From Arenicola marina (Eukaryota; Annelida; Polychaeta; Arenicolidae), in contig OZ025252.1 in assembly GCA_964019135.1 (NCBI GenBank), forward strand, positions 3,860,823-3,924,822: a stretch of DNA of 64,000 nucleotides, in the 5' to 3' direction. The notes below the pieces were generated by a model. It ran no database searches. It saw only the letters and a list, made by a program, of their open reading frames with translations, and was not told the DNA's origin. A program made the position numbers and the translations under genes. Position 1 is the stretch's first letter, and every line of letters begins with the position of its first letter. Below, in pieces: positions 1-12,800 of the stretch.

Positions 1-205
1 GCCTCGGCATGGTCAGTCCCCGTCCATCCCCCATATTACAGCCTCGGCATGGTCAGTCCCCGTCCATCCCCCATATTACAGCCTCGGCATGGTCAGTCCT
101 CGTCCATCTCCCAAATTACAGCCTCGGCATGGTCAGTTCCCGTCCATCTCCCATATTACAGCCTCGGCATGGTCAGTCCCCGTCCATATTCCATATTACA
201 GCCCA
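1..205 (+). repeat. 40-bp tandem repeat, about 5 copies, cut by the window edge
   Basis: Five near-identical units begin gcctcggcatggtcag and are repeated every 40 bp. Each carries ATG|GTCAGT, a plausible 5' splice site. The array lies in the UBR intron upstream of the first visible exon. Confidence 0.95.
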
Positions 206-873
206 CAGAAATTGATTATTGTAGCCAATGCTAGGCGTGAGTCATACGTGAGCTATGCCGAAACAATGGTTGATATTCCCAGGATAAATACCCAACCTGG
301 GGATATGTTAAAGCCCGGTGACTGGCATGTGGATAGGGTTTACTCTACGTGTCTCGTGGCTGGTTGATGCAGTGTGTGTGTTGGCAATAGCTTATACTGG
401 CTGCGTACTTTTAATTATTACTTATTAGTGTAGCTGAGCGGTCATGTTGTGTTTTCGCCATGCCTCACCCCACTCACTCACTCTTACTCGGATATGTGAT
501 TAATCCAGTTGAAAACACGGCTTCTGTTCGAATGGGGACACCCGAATGGTCTGGTGGTTAGCGCGCCCGGCTTCGTTGAGCATGCTCTGCCAGGCCAGCC
601 ATCGCTCGGGAGTTCGGGGGTTCGCGCCCAGCTGAGCCAGTGTCTATATTAGTGCGGAGTGAAGATTCCAACTCCTTCGAAAAGAGTTTTGGGTTACTCA
701 CTGGGGTATGTCTCCGCCCTGCCTTTATTCCTCCTTATTGAGGCGACACGACATTCATAGCTTAAAGTGTCTCTCCCCAAACCACAAATCATGGCAGAAT
801 CGTGGACGCATTGTGGAATGTTTTTAAACAATGAACGAGACATTAAATGTGTTTTTGTTGTTGCCGTTGCCAG
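206..873. other. UBR intron tail with SINE-like debris
   Basis: At 225-365 there is sequence shared with 18990-19100 and 30185-30260 (core cgtgagctatgc). At 540-760 there is a tRNA-like head (tggtctggtggttagcgcg as A box, gggggttcgcgccc as B box) followed by a diverged body. No exon is seen before 874. Confidence 0.5.
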
Positions 874-3800
874 GGAAGCCTGACAACCGCCCAGCTGCTC
901 GAGCCGTCGCTGCGTTGCCAGGTGTTGGTGGCACAGACCCAGGCCGGGATGTGGCGGAGGAACGGTTACTCGCTACTCAACCAGGTCAGCGCCGCGCTCA
1001 ACCCTCCGCCATGCTGAGGCCATCTGGCGCAAGACTAAGCTAGCCATAACAGAGGAAGAACGTCATATGCTTTAAGCTGTCGTTGCGTTGTAATGCGCAA
1101 CGGTTTCCCGTAGAACCGCCTGTATTCTATGGAACCGCCAGTGCGCGCCAAAGCGTCTCTTTAAATAAGTAGCCAAATTTCTAGGGTTTGGCGGTTCTAT
1201 CGCAAGAATTTATAGGATCTTTAGCTGTAAGTCTGCATGATTCAGTTTTGTGTGTCAGCCTGAAATTTAATCTCTACTTCTATGATTATTGATGAATATT
1301 ATGCTACATGTATCAAAGAATGTTAGTCACGTTTGTTTACTAATTATACACAGATCTCCCACTTTGTAACTGGCTGTGTTTATTCGTTTTCAATTGGCCT
1401 TATCGTTTGTTTCGTTTCTCGTGAAGAGAGGTCTGGTTGGTGATGTGTTCGTGATGTGTTATTTGTAGATCTATTTCTACCACAACGTGAGGTGCCGGAC
1501 CCAGATGTACGACAAGGACATCCTGCTGCTCCAGGTAAGACCCCGACCATCGATAACACTGGTGGATACTGACGGCTGGACCGCCGGGTTGTTATATATT
1601 GACGTGTTACATGGGGTCTAATATACACTGGTGGATACTTACGACTGGACCGCCGGGTTATTATATATTGACGTGTTACATGGGGTCTAATATACACTGG
1701 TGGATACTGACGGCTGGACCGCCGGGTTATTATATATTGACGTGTTACATGGGGTCTAATATACACTGGTGGATACTGACGGCTGGACCGCCGGGTTGTT
1801 ATATATTGACGTGTTACATGGGGTCTAATATACACTGGTGGATACTGACGGCTGGACCGCCGGGTTGTTATATATTGACGTGTTACATGGGGTCTATTAT
1901 ACACTGGTGGATACTGACGTTCGATTATGCACATTGAGAGCCTCCTCCACGTCTAAACCACAAAGCAACCCCTGCTACAGACCAATGGGTTTGAACGTAT
2001 GTCACGTTTAGTATCAGTACCATGAAAGAGTCCATGTTGAGCCTTGCAGTTTCATATGTATGTATCATGTGAGTGGACCGCGCGTGGGAATGATGTGTGG
2101 TTCTGCTTGTTTCCCCCAGGCCTGCGCGGCCCTAACGGACAGCGACGAGTTCCTCGTGCACGTCATTCACAAATTTGGTCTGGCAGCCTGGGCCAGGTGA
2201 GTGCTACCCCTGGACACTCCTATTACAGACACTATCCCAATAGACACACGCCTGGCGTCACCGTCATGGGCTCACCCCACTGTGAAGATCCCTGTCGTGT
2301 CAAGGGGCCGCCCCGATAGCTCAGTGGGTTAGAGCGCTCGCCTTGAGTGCTCTGGCCACCTGAGAGCCTAACGGCACGTGGATCGGTGGTTCGCTCCCCG
2401 CTGTGGCCATGTCTGTGTGGTCGCAGGATAAAGATCCCATGTCCTTCTTCGCAAAGAGTAGGGGGTTACCCCCGGGGACATGGCTCCACTGTCCCTTCCT
2501 TCTTCCATTGACGCGATATGACCAAAAGTGGTTAAAGCGTCCTGAATATGGAACAACCACTACAGTGTTCCCTCTCGTGTCCTATAACCACTCTTGCCCG
2601 GGTCATGTTTCTTTTTTTCTAATCCCATGCATTTGTTTGTACTTTTTAAAAATCGTTATAGTGGGATAACTGGGTTATGCCTCTACCATTAAACTTTGTA
2701 TGCCACATCTGGTCTATGTTGTAAATGATGCCTTCACTGTTTGTATTGTAATAATGACTACCATTAACCCTTTAGGCCAGGCTATATGTTTATTGTAGTA
2801 ATGATTGTACCGTTAACACTTTAGGCCAGACTGTATTGTAATCTTGACTACCATTAACCTTTTAGGCCAGACTGTATTTGTTATTGTAATAATGACAGTA
2901 CCATGAACCCTTTAGGCCGTACTATGTATCAATAACCCTTCAGGCCGGACTGTATATCGTATTAATGACTGTACCATTAACCCTATAGGCCGTACTATGT
3001 ATCAATAACCCTTCAGGCCGGACTGTATATCGTATTAATGACGGTACCGTTAACCCTTTAGGCCGGACTATGTATTTTAATGGCTGCACCATTAACCCTT
3101 TAGGCCGGACTATGTATCGTAATGCCTGTACCTTTAACCCTTTAGGCCGGACTATGTATCGTAATGCCTGTACCATTAACCCTTTAGGCCGGACTATGTA
3201 TCCTAATGCCTGTACCATTAACCCTTCAGGCCGGAATATGTATCGTAATGCCTGCAGCTTTAACCCTTTAGGCCCGACTATGTATCGTAATGCCTGTACC
3301 ATTAACCCTTTAGGCCGGACTATGTATCCTAATGCCTGTAACATTAGCCCTTTAGGCCGGACTATGTATCGTAATGCCTGTACCATTAACCCTTTAGGCC
3401 AGAGTATGTATCGTAATGCCTGTACCATTAACCCTTTAGGCCGGACTATGTATCGTAATGCCTGTACCATTAACCCTTTAGGCCAGAGTATGTATCGTAA
3501 TGCCTGTACCATTAACCCTTTAGGCCGGACTATGTATCCTAATGCCTGTACCATTAACCCTTTAGGCCGGACTATATCCTAATGCCTGTACCATTAACCC
3601 TTCAGGCCGGACTATGTATCGTAATGCCTGTACCATTAACCCTTTAGGCCGGACTATGATCGTGGCTCTCAGGATGACGTGCTGCGACAGATCGTGATGC
3701 TGGTGGAAGAGCTGTTGACACTGCTCATCACTATCCTCGGTGAGTCTAGTGCCGCCTGGGGGAGGTGGGGGGGGGTGGGGTTGGAGCTGTTGACACTGCT

Positions 3801-6800
3801 CATCACTATCCTCGGTGAGTCTAGTGCCGCCTGGGGGAGGTGGGGGGGGGGTGGGGTTGGAGCTGTTGACACTGCTCATCACTATCCTCGGTGAGTCTAG
3901 TGCCGCCTGGGGGAGGTGGGGGGGGGTATGAGCTGTTGACACTGCTCATCACTATCCTCGGTGAGTCTAGTGCCGCCTGGGGGAGGTGGGGGGGGTATGA
4001 GCTGTTGACACTGCTCATCACTATCCTCGGTGAGTCTAGTGTCGCCTGGGGGAGGTGGGGGCGGATGAGTTGTTGACACTGCTTATCACTATCCTCGGTG
4101 AGTCCAGTGCCGCCTGGGGGTGGGGGAGGAGGCGGGGGTGGTTGGTGGGGGGTAGGAGCTGTTGACACTGCTCATCACTATCCTCGGTGAGTCTAGTGCC
4201 GCCTGGGGGTGGGGCAGGAGGCGGGGGTGGTTGGTGGGGGGGTATGAACTGTTGACACTGCTCATCACTATCCTCGGTGAGTCTAGTGCCGCCTGGGGGT
4301 GGGGGAGGGGGCGGGGGTGGTTGGTGTGGGGTAGGAGCTGTTGACACTGCTCATCACTATCCTCGGTGAGTCTAGTGCCGCCTGGGGGAGGGGGGGGGGG
4401 GAGTATGAGCTGTTGACACTGCTCATCACTATCCTCGGTGAGTCTAGTGCCGCCCGGGGGAGGGGGTGGGCGTATGAGCTGTTGACACTGCTCATCACTA
4501 TCCTCGGTGAGTCTAGTGCCGCCTGGGGGAGGGGGGGGGGAGTATGAGCGGTTGACACTGCTCATCACTATCCTCGGTGAGCCTAGTGCCGCCTGAGGGA
4601 GGTGGGGTGGGGGGGGAGTATGAGTTGTTGACACTGCTCATCACTATCCTCGGTGAGTCTAGTGCCGCCTGGGGGAGGTGGGGTGGGGGGGATGAGTTGT
4701 TGACACTGCTCATCACTATCCTCTGTAAGTCTAGTGCCGCCTGGGGAAGGGGGGGGGGAGTATGAGCTGTTGACACTGCTCATCACTATCCTCGGTGAGT
4801 CTAGTGCCGCCTGGGGGAGGTGGGGTGGGGGGGATGAGTTGTTGACACTGCTCATCACTATCCTCTGTAAGTCTAGTGCCGCCTGGGGAAGGGGGGGGGG
4901 GGTATGAGCTGTTGACACTGCTCATCACTATCCTCGGTGAGTCTAGTGCCGCCTGGGGAAGGGGGGGGGGGGAGTATGAGCTGTTGACACTGCTCATCAC
5001 TATCTTCGGTGAGTCAAGTGCCGCCTGGGGGTGGGGGAGGAGGCGGGGGTGGTTGGTGGGGGGGTATGAACTGTTGACACTGCTCATCACTATCCTCGGT
5101 GAGTCTAGTGCCGCCTGGGGGAGGTGGGGTTGGGGGGGGAGTATGAGTTGTTGACACTGCTCATCACTATCCTCGGTGAGTCAAGTGCCGCCTAGGGGTG
5201 GGGGAGGAAGCGGGGGTGGTTGGTTAGGGGGGTATGAACTGTTGACACTGCTCATCACTATCCTCGGTGAGTCTAGTGCCGCCAGGGGGTGGGGGAGGGG
5301 GTGGGGGGGGGGTAGGAGCGGTTGACACTGCTCATTGCGATGATCGCTGACTAGCCCGTGCCGGCTGAGGGTGGGGTAGGGAGAGGTTAGGGTTGGTATT
5401 TCTTGTAGTAGATAATTATCGTGAGCCGTTGTAATATAACTTTAATGTTACTATTACAACAAAAAGTAAACATTCATTGTGATCCAAATCTGGCGGAGAA
5501 AAAACGTGTGTACAGTGACGTTGATGTGCTGGTGACGTAACACGCATGAAGTAATCTCCGCCAGGGCGAGCGCCAACGACTAACTTTTCGGAAGTCACTG
5601 GTACCAACCATATATATACTAGACGTTATTGGCCAGGATTCGCGACTGGCAGCGCCTCCTTGAGGCAGAGTGTTATACAGTGTTTACAGCTGTTCCAACA
5701 GCCGCGGCGCCTCACGTGATCTGACGGAACACCCCCGCCGCAAAATTTGTTGAAATAGTAACTTTAATATATTGAATTTCCAAAACGGTTACTTGATCTC
5801 TGCCTTGTATGTGTAGCTCTTACAAAGCATCACATGTACGGTAGATATCAATGTCCCGTGGTGGTGGCTGGTGTGGCGTGGCATGTTTACGGGCTGTGTG
5901 GTTGCAGGCGAGCGGTACATCCCCGGCGTGGGGGAGGTGAGCAGCGAGGACCAGGTGAAGAGGGAACTCATCCACCAGCTCTGTATTCAGGACATGGCCC
6001 ACAGCGAGCTCGTCAAAGCACTCCCCGAAGACGTCAGTAACTCACATTACTTATAATGATGTTAAATTCATTATTATTCATTATTACTAATTACTGTTAA
6101 TTATTGCTCATTAATATTCCTTATTGCTCATTAATATTCTTAATTACTCATTAATATTCATTATTCCTTTATTATTAGTCATTAGTATTTATTAATATTC
6201 ATTATTATTCATTATATCGTTTGTGATTTCTACGAGGTGTTGAAGAAATGATTGATTCATAATATCATATCCCACGTGCACAAAGTCGAATGAATAACTC
6301 ATGTTCATTTAATGATGACAAGATAATTGGTTTGGAAGTCTACTAAAACACCGAAAGGGCTTTAGAATCCATCAAAGTAGATTCCAATCGTACCAAGGAA
6401 GTGATTCCCAGGTGTATTGCCTTATTTCTACTGATAAGCTCTTACACAAACTACCAAAAGTAGTCTTTGTTTTGTCGCTCCATGTGTGTGAGTGATAGTC
6501 TTGGATATGAACTGTGTATTTGAGATTTTTCCAAGTGGGTTAGGATAATTATTAACACCGTAAGATTATCTCTTCATCTCTTATCGGCAGACTGGGGGTT
6601 AAATCTGTTAGTAAGTAATGGTTTTAATTAGTATAAATCTAGTTAAATATCAGTCCTTGTATGATATATACGCAAAGAGCAGGGGTTACCCCCGGGGACA
6701 TGGCTCCACTCTCCTTTCCTTCACCCATCGACCCGATATGACCAAAAGTGGTCAAAGCGTCCTGAATATACAGCCAACCAACCTTGTAACAGCTATAATT

Positions 6801-9800
6801 AGGTGTTTAATGTTGTTTATGACTGTACCGTGTTGTCCTGTCTGACCAACCCGCGTTCTATTGTTGCAGCCGTATCACGAGACAGGCATTGACAACGTGG
6901 TTCAGGAAGTAGCGACTTTCAAGTGAGCTCCACCATTTTCCTTTGCGCAAACCGTCTGTGCAGTACTGCGCAATTTGTAACATACCAATATTGTAAAATA
7001 TCGTACTGCAATGAAATTGTTGCTATCAGACCAAATACGACTTGTGTTTGGGTTATAGCCTTCTGAATCTTCACTTATGCTTCTGGTAAAATAGGTAAAT
7101 TTATTTACATTTGCGGAAAATACTTGTCTCTTGGATATGATCATGATTTGTCCTGAAACTTCAGTTATGCTTCCGGTAAAATTAATATGCAGTATTTGTT
7201 TAAAAAAAAATAGTGCCTGTGGTCACTAGACGGGTATGTTAGAAGAATGAAAAGCTGCATTTATTGCATTGTACTATGTTGTCTGTCGACAGGAAGCCAA
7301 CGGGCACGTCTGGGAAAGGCATGTATGAGCTGAAGGCAGATTGTGTGATGCAGTACAACCCCTTCTTCTACCATTACACTCGCTCCGAACAGTCAAAGGT
7401 AGGCTCCACTTTTTACCTTGATTCTACTACGGATGTTCATTTCAGATACACGTGTTGGCTTTCGAATTGTTTGTAGTCGCTTCGGCCGTGTTTTAGGGCG
7501 CTCGCCTGGAGTGCTCTGGCCACCTGAGAGCCTAACGGCACGTGGATCGGTGGTTCGCGCCCCGCGGTGGCCATGTCTGTGTGGTCGCAGAATGAAGATC
7601 CCATGTCCTTCGGCAAGGAATATGGGGTTACCCCCGGGGACATGGCTCCACTCTCCCTTCCTTCTCCCATTGACGCGATATGACCAAAAGTGGTTAAAGC
7701 GTCCTGAATATACAACCACCCGACGTGTTTTGGGAACTTTAATATCGGTGAATTTCATGACTGTATGTGTCAGTCTGCTAACCGTGGTGACGGATGTAGA
7801 TGACGACGGTGTGTTTTACCTTTCTAGTCTGAAGAAGCCCAGAGAAAGAGGAAGAAGCTGGCCAACGAGGACCAAGGTGAGCTCATCATCACAGCCAGGA
7901 AATCTTATACTAGTCAACGGTTTTACATTTGGGATTCACTGCCATATCTGCTGTTGCACACGTCAGAAGATTAATCTCAAGCCACCCTGTCTCGTTGTTT
8001 GTTGAGTCTACACAAGCGGCATGTGGAAGTGCTCAATGTTAAGTTGGTTATACAGCGATTTCCAACCTTAAAAATGACTTTTGAAATATTTAGTTTAGAT
8101 GTGTACTAGACTCTTGTCTAACCTTGTTTGTGTCAGCTCTTGTATGCATCATGTATGCATTATCGCTGTCTTCGTGTTCAGAACGGCAGCGGTATCCTGA
8201 TTTTGGTGACGTGGTACGCCAGAAAGCCACACTTGCCCATACGATATGCACTAGTCGGGCAACATAATGAATGTAATCTGTGGTTCGAGACCCGCTGTGG
8301 TCATGTCTGTGTGGTCGCAGGATAATGACCAGAACTGGGTTATAAAGCGTCCTGAATATGCAACCAAGTCCAAGGCCATGTCCTCGACATAAACTAGGAC
8401 ATGGCTCTACTCTCCCTTCCTTCTTCTATTGACGCGATAGGACCAAAAGTGGTTAAAGCGCCCTGAATATATAACCAAGCAATCGACCCCGACTAACACA
8501 CGCTTAACTTCATTAACTTTAATAACTGACTTTTGATGTATTTTCTGGTCGCAGCTTTGCCTCCGCCCGTACCACCGCCTTTCGTGGCCGGCTTCGCGTC
8601 CATAGCCAGCCTCCTGCACTGTGACGTCATGCTGCACCTGATGACCGTCGTCCTGTCCAGGGTCAAGGTCAGGTGGTCGCGGTCGTGGTCGGACGCTCAG
8701 CTGGAGCGCGTCTTGCACCTGATTGGCTTGGCGCTGCATGAGGAGAGACGCGCCCACGAACGCGGTGACGTCAACTTCTGCTTCGTCCGCAAAGCGACTT
8801 CCGGTAGGTCTCAGGCGACGTGATACGGCTGTGTGTTTGTCTGTGACAGCGGGAGGGTGACGGGGGGTAGGCCTGATTGGTACCGCAGTGCACGTGTGGA
8901 ACAGCAATAAAAATAACCCTGGAAAGATATTTAGATGTATGTGGAGGAGGGAGGGGAGCCATGATGGAAACCGTACTTGGCATGTCGAAAAGCCAATTTA
9001 GCCCAGGATACTTATCTCTAACTTATCTCTAACTGAATTTAAAGATATTCTGTAGAACTTGTTCCTGTAAGATTAGTGGCATTGCGCCGACAGGAATCTA
9101 TTTGCTTATCACCACTTTGCTTATCGTTAGCAAGGCGCCATGCTGGCAATGTGTGTGCCAGGGTGATTTGTATGAACAATGCAGTAGATTGCTCCATGGC
9201 TGATACACTGTCGTTGCGCATGTTGAAGGTGACCCGAGCGTCTTCTGCTTGCTGGAGTCCCTGGTCGGCCACGCCCACGTGACCCACGAGGCGCAGAAGG
9301 ACCTGCTGGCCTGGGTCATCAGCGTACGTACCCCTCACCTGGCTCTCATTCACGGCCTTGACCTTTGAACTCCAGTAAATTCCAGCGACGCTTCCCTAAA
9401 TATTCAATTACCGGTAACCCATTTTATATCTGATATTTATAGTAACATACAGTTAATAATAAAAACTGGGTTTTCACGTTCCCATGGGTAATTTAAAGTG
9501 GTGACCTGGTGTTGTTAAAAGTGTCATAGTTTCGCTAATCACGTCGCCATGGAAGCTGAATTACCGCTACATATTTTAATTACAAACAACTCTGAAACTA
9601 CAAACCCACCCCACCCCACCTTTGCAAACTGAATCCCGGAGACGTGGCTCTTCTATACATTGACCCGTCTCATTGCCGCGATATAACCTACAGAGGGTAT
9701 AAGGCGTCCTACCAACCAAGCCACGTGCACCATGCAACCCCCAATTTTTGCCGCCATTTTTTCTCGCAGACGTTCACCAACTTTCCCGCCATTTTCTCTC

Positions 9801-12800
9801 GCAGACGTTCACGAGCGTTCGCCAGCTACGCGACGAGTCCTTCACGAGGGACGCCAACACAGGCGACCGCTCGCAGCAGGACGAGCTGGCGGAGCGCGAG
9901 CGGCAGGCCAAGGCCGACAAGGCCGCCAAGAGGCGCACCAAGATCATGGACAAGATGTCCAAGATGCAGAGGAACTTCATCGAGCAGAACTCTGAGCTGT
10001 TTGAGCAGACGCCCACCGAGCTGCAGCCCGCCGGCTTGGAAATGGACATCAGGTCGGTGTGCGGTGGCGATTCCCAGTTCAACTGGTTGTTGAGTTCTAT
10101 GATGTGTTTAATTACGGTACTTTGTGCTTTAGAATATGGAATATATAAATATATAATAATATAATGCAATAATATATATAATAATATGTAATAATGACAA
10201 TAGATAAATATATATAATAATTTCTAACATATGTCAATGCTCGGTACAAGCGATATCATTAATATTAATGGTATACTGTTATTAAGACTGGTAGTAGGCA
10301 TCTATTATGAGTACTAATGAATTGTCTGGTTCCCTGTCTATATTGTTATTAATGATGAGTTGCCTGGCGCCCTGTCTATGTTAGTACCAATATGAGTTGC
10401 CTGGTGCCCTGTCTATATTATTCTTAATGATGAATTGCCTGGCGCCCTGTCTATAGTATTACAAATCTAAGTCGCCTGGTGTCCTGTCTATATTATTACT
10501 AATACTGAGCTGCCTGGTGCCCTGTCTATATTATAACTAATACTAAGTTGCCTGGTGCCCTGCAGCCAGCCTGTGGCGGACGACTCCCTCCGGCTGGGCG
10601 TGGCTATCGGCCCCAAGAGGAGCGTCGCCAACGTGTCTGGGCTGATCCGCCAGACGTGCATCCTGTGCCAGGAGGAGCAGGACGTCAAACACAACGACAG
10701 GGCCATGGTGCTCTCCGCCTTTGTACAAAAGTAAGTGATCCTTTATCGCCGGACGCGCATCATGTGCCAAGAGGAGCAGGACGTCAAACACAACGACAGG
10801 GCCATGGTGCTCTCCGCCTTTGTACAAAAGTAAGTGATCCTTTATCGCCTGACGCGCATCCTGTGCCAAGAGGAGCAGGACGTCAAACACAACGACAGGG
10901 CCATGGTGCTCTCCGCCTTTGTACAAAAGTAAGTGATCCTTTATCGCCGGACGCGCATCCTGTGCCAAGAGGAGCAGGACGTCAAACACAACGACAGGGC
11001 CATGGTGCTCTCCGCCTTTGTACAAAAGTAAGTGATCCTTTATCGCCGGACGCGCATCCTGTGCCAAGAGGAACAGGACGTCAAACACAACGACAGGGCC
11101 ATGGTGCTCTCCGCCTTTGTACAAAAGTAAGTGATCCTTTATCGCCGGACGCGCATCCTGTGCCAAGAGGAGCAGGACGTCAACACAACGACAGGGCCAT
11201 GGTGCTCTCCGCCTTTGTACAAAAGTAAGTGATCCTTTATCGCCGGACGCGCATCATGTGCCAGGAGGAGCAGGACGTCAAACACAACGACAGGGCCATG
11301 GTGCTCTCCGCCTTTGTACAAAAGTAAGTGATCCTTTATCGCCGGACGCGCATCCTGTGCCAAGAGGAGCAGGACGTCAACACAACGACAGGGCCATGGT
11401 GCTCTCCGCCTTTGTACAAAAGTAAGTGATCCTTTATCGCCGGACGCGCATCCTGTGCCAAGAGGAGCAGGACGTCAAACACAACGACAGGGCCATGGTG
11501 CTCTCCGCCTTTGTACAAAAGTAAGTGATCCTTTATCGCCGGACGCGCATCCTGTGCCAAGAGGAGCAGGACGTCAAACACAACGACAGGGCCATGGTGC
11601 TCTCCGCCTTTGTACAAAAGTAAGTGATCCTTTATCGCCGGACGCGCATCCTGTGCCAAGAGGAACAGGACGTCAAACACAACGACAGGGCCATGGTGCT
11701 CTCCGCCTTTGTACAAAAGTAAGTGATCTTTTATCGCCGGACGCGCATCCTGTGCCAAGAGGAGCAGGACGTCAAACACAACGACAGGGCCATGGTGCTC
11801 TCCGCCTTTGTACAAAAGTAAGTGATCCTTTATCGCCGGACGCGCATCCTGTGCCAAGAGGAGCAGGACGTCAAACACAACGACAGGGCCATGGTGCTCT
11901 CCGCCTTTGTACAAAAGTAAGGCTTTACACGTGGTCCTTTATCGCCAGTTGTCGGGGTCTCCCTGGCCTAGTGGTTAGCGAACTAGACCCCAGATCAAAG
12001 GTCTTAGGGGTCTCCCTGGCCTAGTGGTTAGCGAACTAGACCCCAGATCAAAGGTCTTAGGGGTCTCCCTGGCCTAGTGGTTAGCGAACTAGACCCCAGA
12101 TCAAAGGTCTTAGGGGTCTCCCTGGCCTAGTGGTTAGCGAACTAGACCCCAGATCAAAGGTCTTAGGGGTCTCCCTGGCCTAGTGGTTAGCGAACTAGAC
12201 CCCAGATCAAAGGTCTTAGGGGTCTCCCTGGCCTAGTGGTTAGCGAACTAGACCCCAGATCAAAGGTCTTAGGGGTCTCCCTGGCCTAGTGGTTAGCGAA
12301 CTAGACCCCAGATCAAAGGTCTTAGGGGTCTCCCTGGCCTAGTGGTTAGCGAACTAGACCCCAGATCAAAGGTCTTAGGGGTCTCCCTGGCCTAGTGGTT
12401 AGCGAACTAGACCCCAGATCAAAGGTCTTAGGGACTCCCTGGTGTAGTCGTTCGCACACCAGACCGCAGATCAATAGATCAATTAGCTCAGTTTATAAGT
12501 ATGTTGCAACATCATTTCATGTGTAATAAGATCTAACTATATTCTTACAGATTAATCGGAATGTACATACGCGGCGCCCTATGTTCTATACTATTTTTGT
12601 ATACTATATATTTAAAAAGAAATTTAAAGCTCTTCGTATGTGTACAATTCCCAGAGTTGTACATTTCCCAGAGTTGTACATTTCCCAGAGTTGTACATTT
12701 CCCAGAGTTACAATATGAAGAATATGAATATGATGTTTCATTGGTTTTAACCTTGTGAAGCTAATGTGTTTTCTGTATTGGTGTGATGACTATGAAGGGA

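Noticed and set aside
540-640. tRNA-like sequence as a possible tRNA gene
   Set aside because: A and B boxes are present but the acceptor and anticodon stems do not pair, and SINE-like sequence follows. The same applies to 2304, 57335, 59490 and 61740.
2321-2560. Frames reading RFNHFWSYRVNGRRKG and similar, also at 7393, 31616, 55363 and 59615
   Set aside because: All are translations of SINE family A on one strand or the other.
2940-3582. Long frames of repeated YIVRPKGLMVQALR / RTMYRNACTINPLG
   Set aside because: Artefact of the 42-bp acceptor array; open on both strands and inside a UBR intron.
10543-11914. Long frames with DHLLLYKGGEHHGPVVVFD or SDPLSPDAHPVPRGAGR repeats
   Set aside because: Out-of-frame readings of the 99-bp RING-exon array. 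The true frame stops at the first copied donor.
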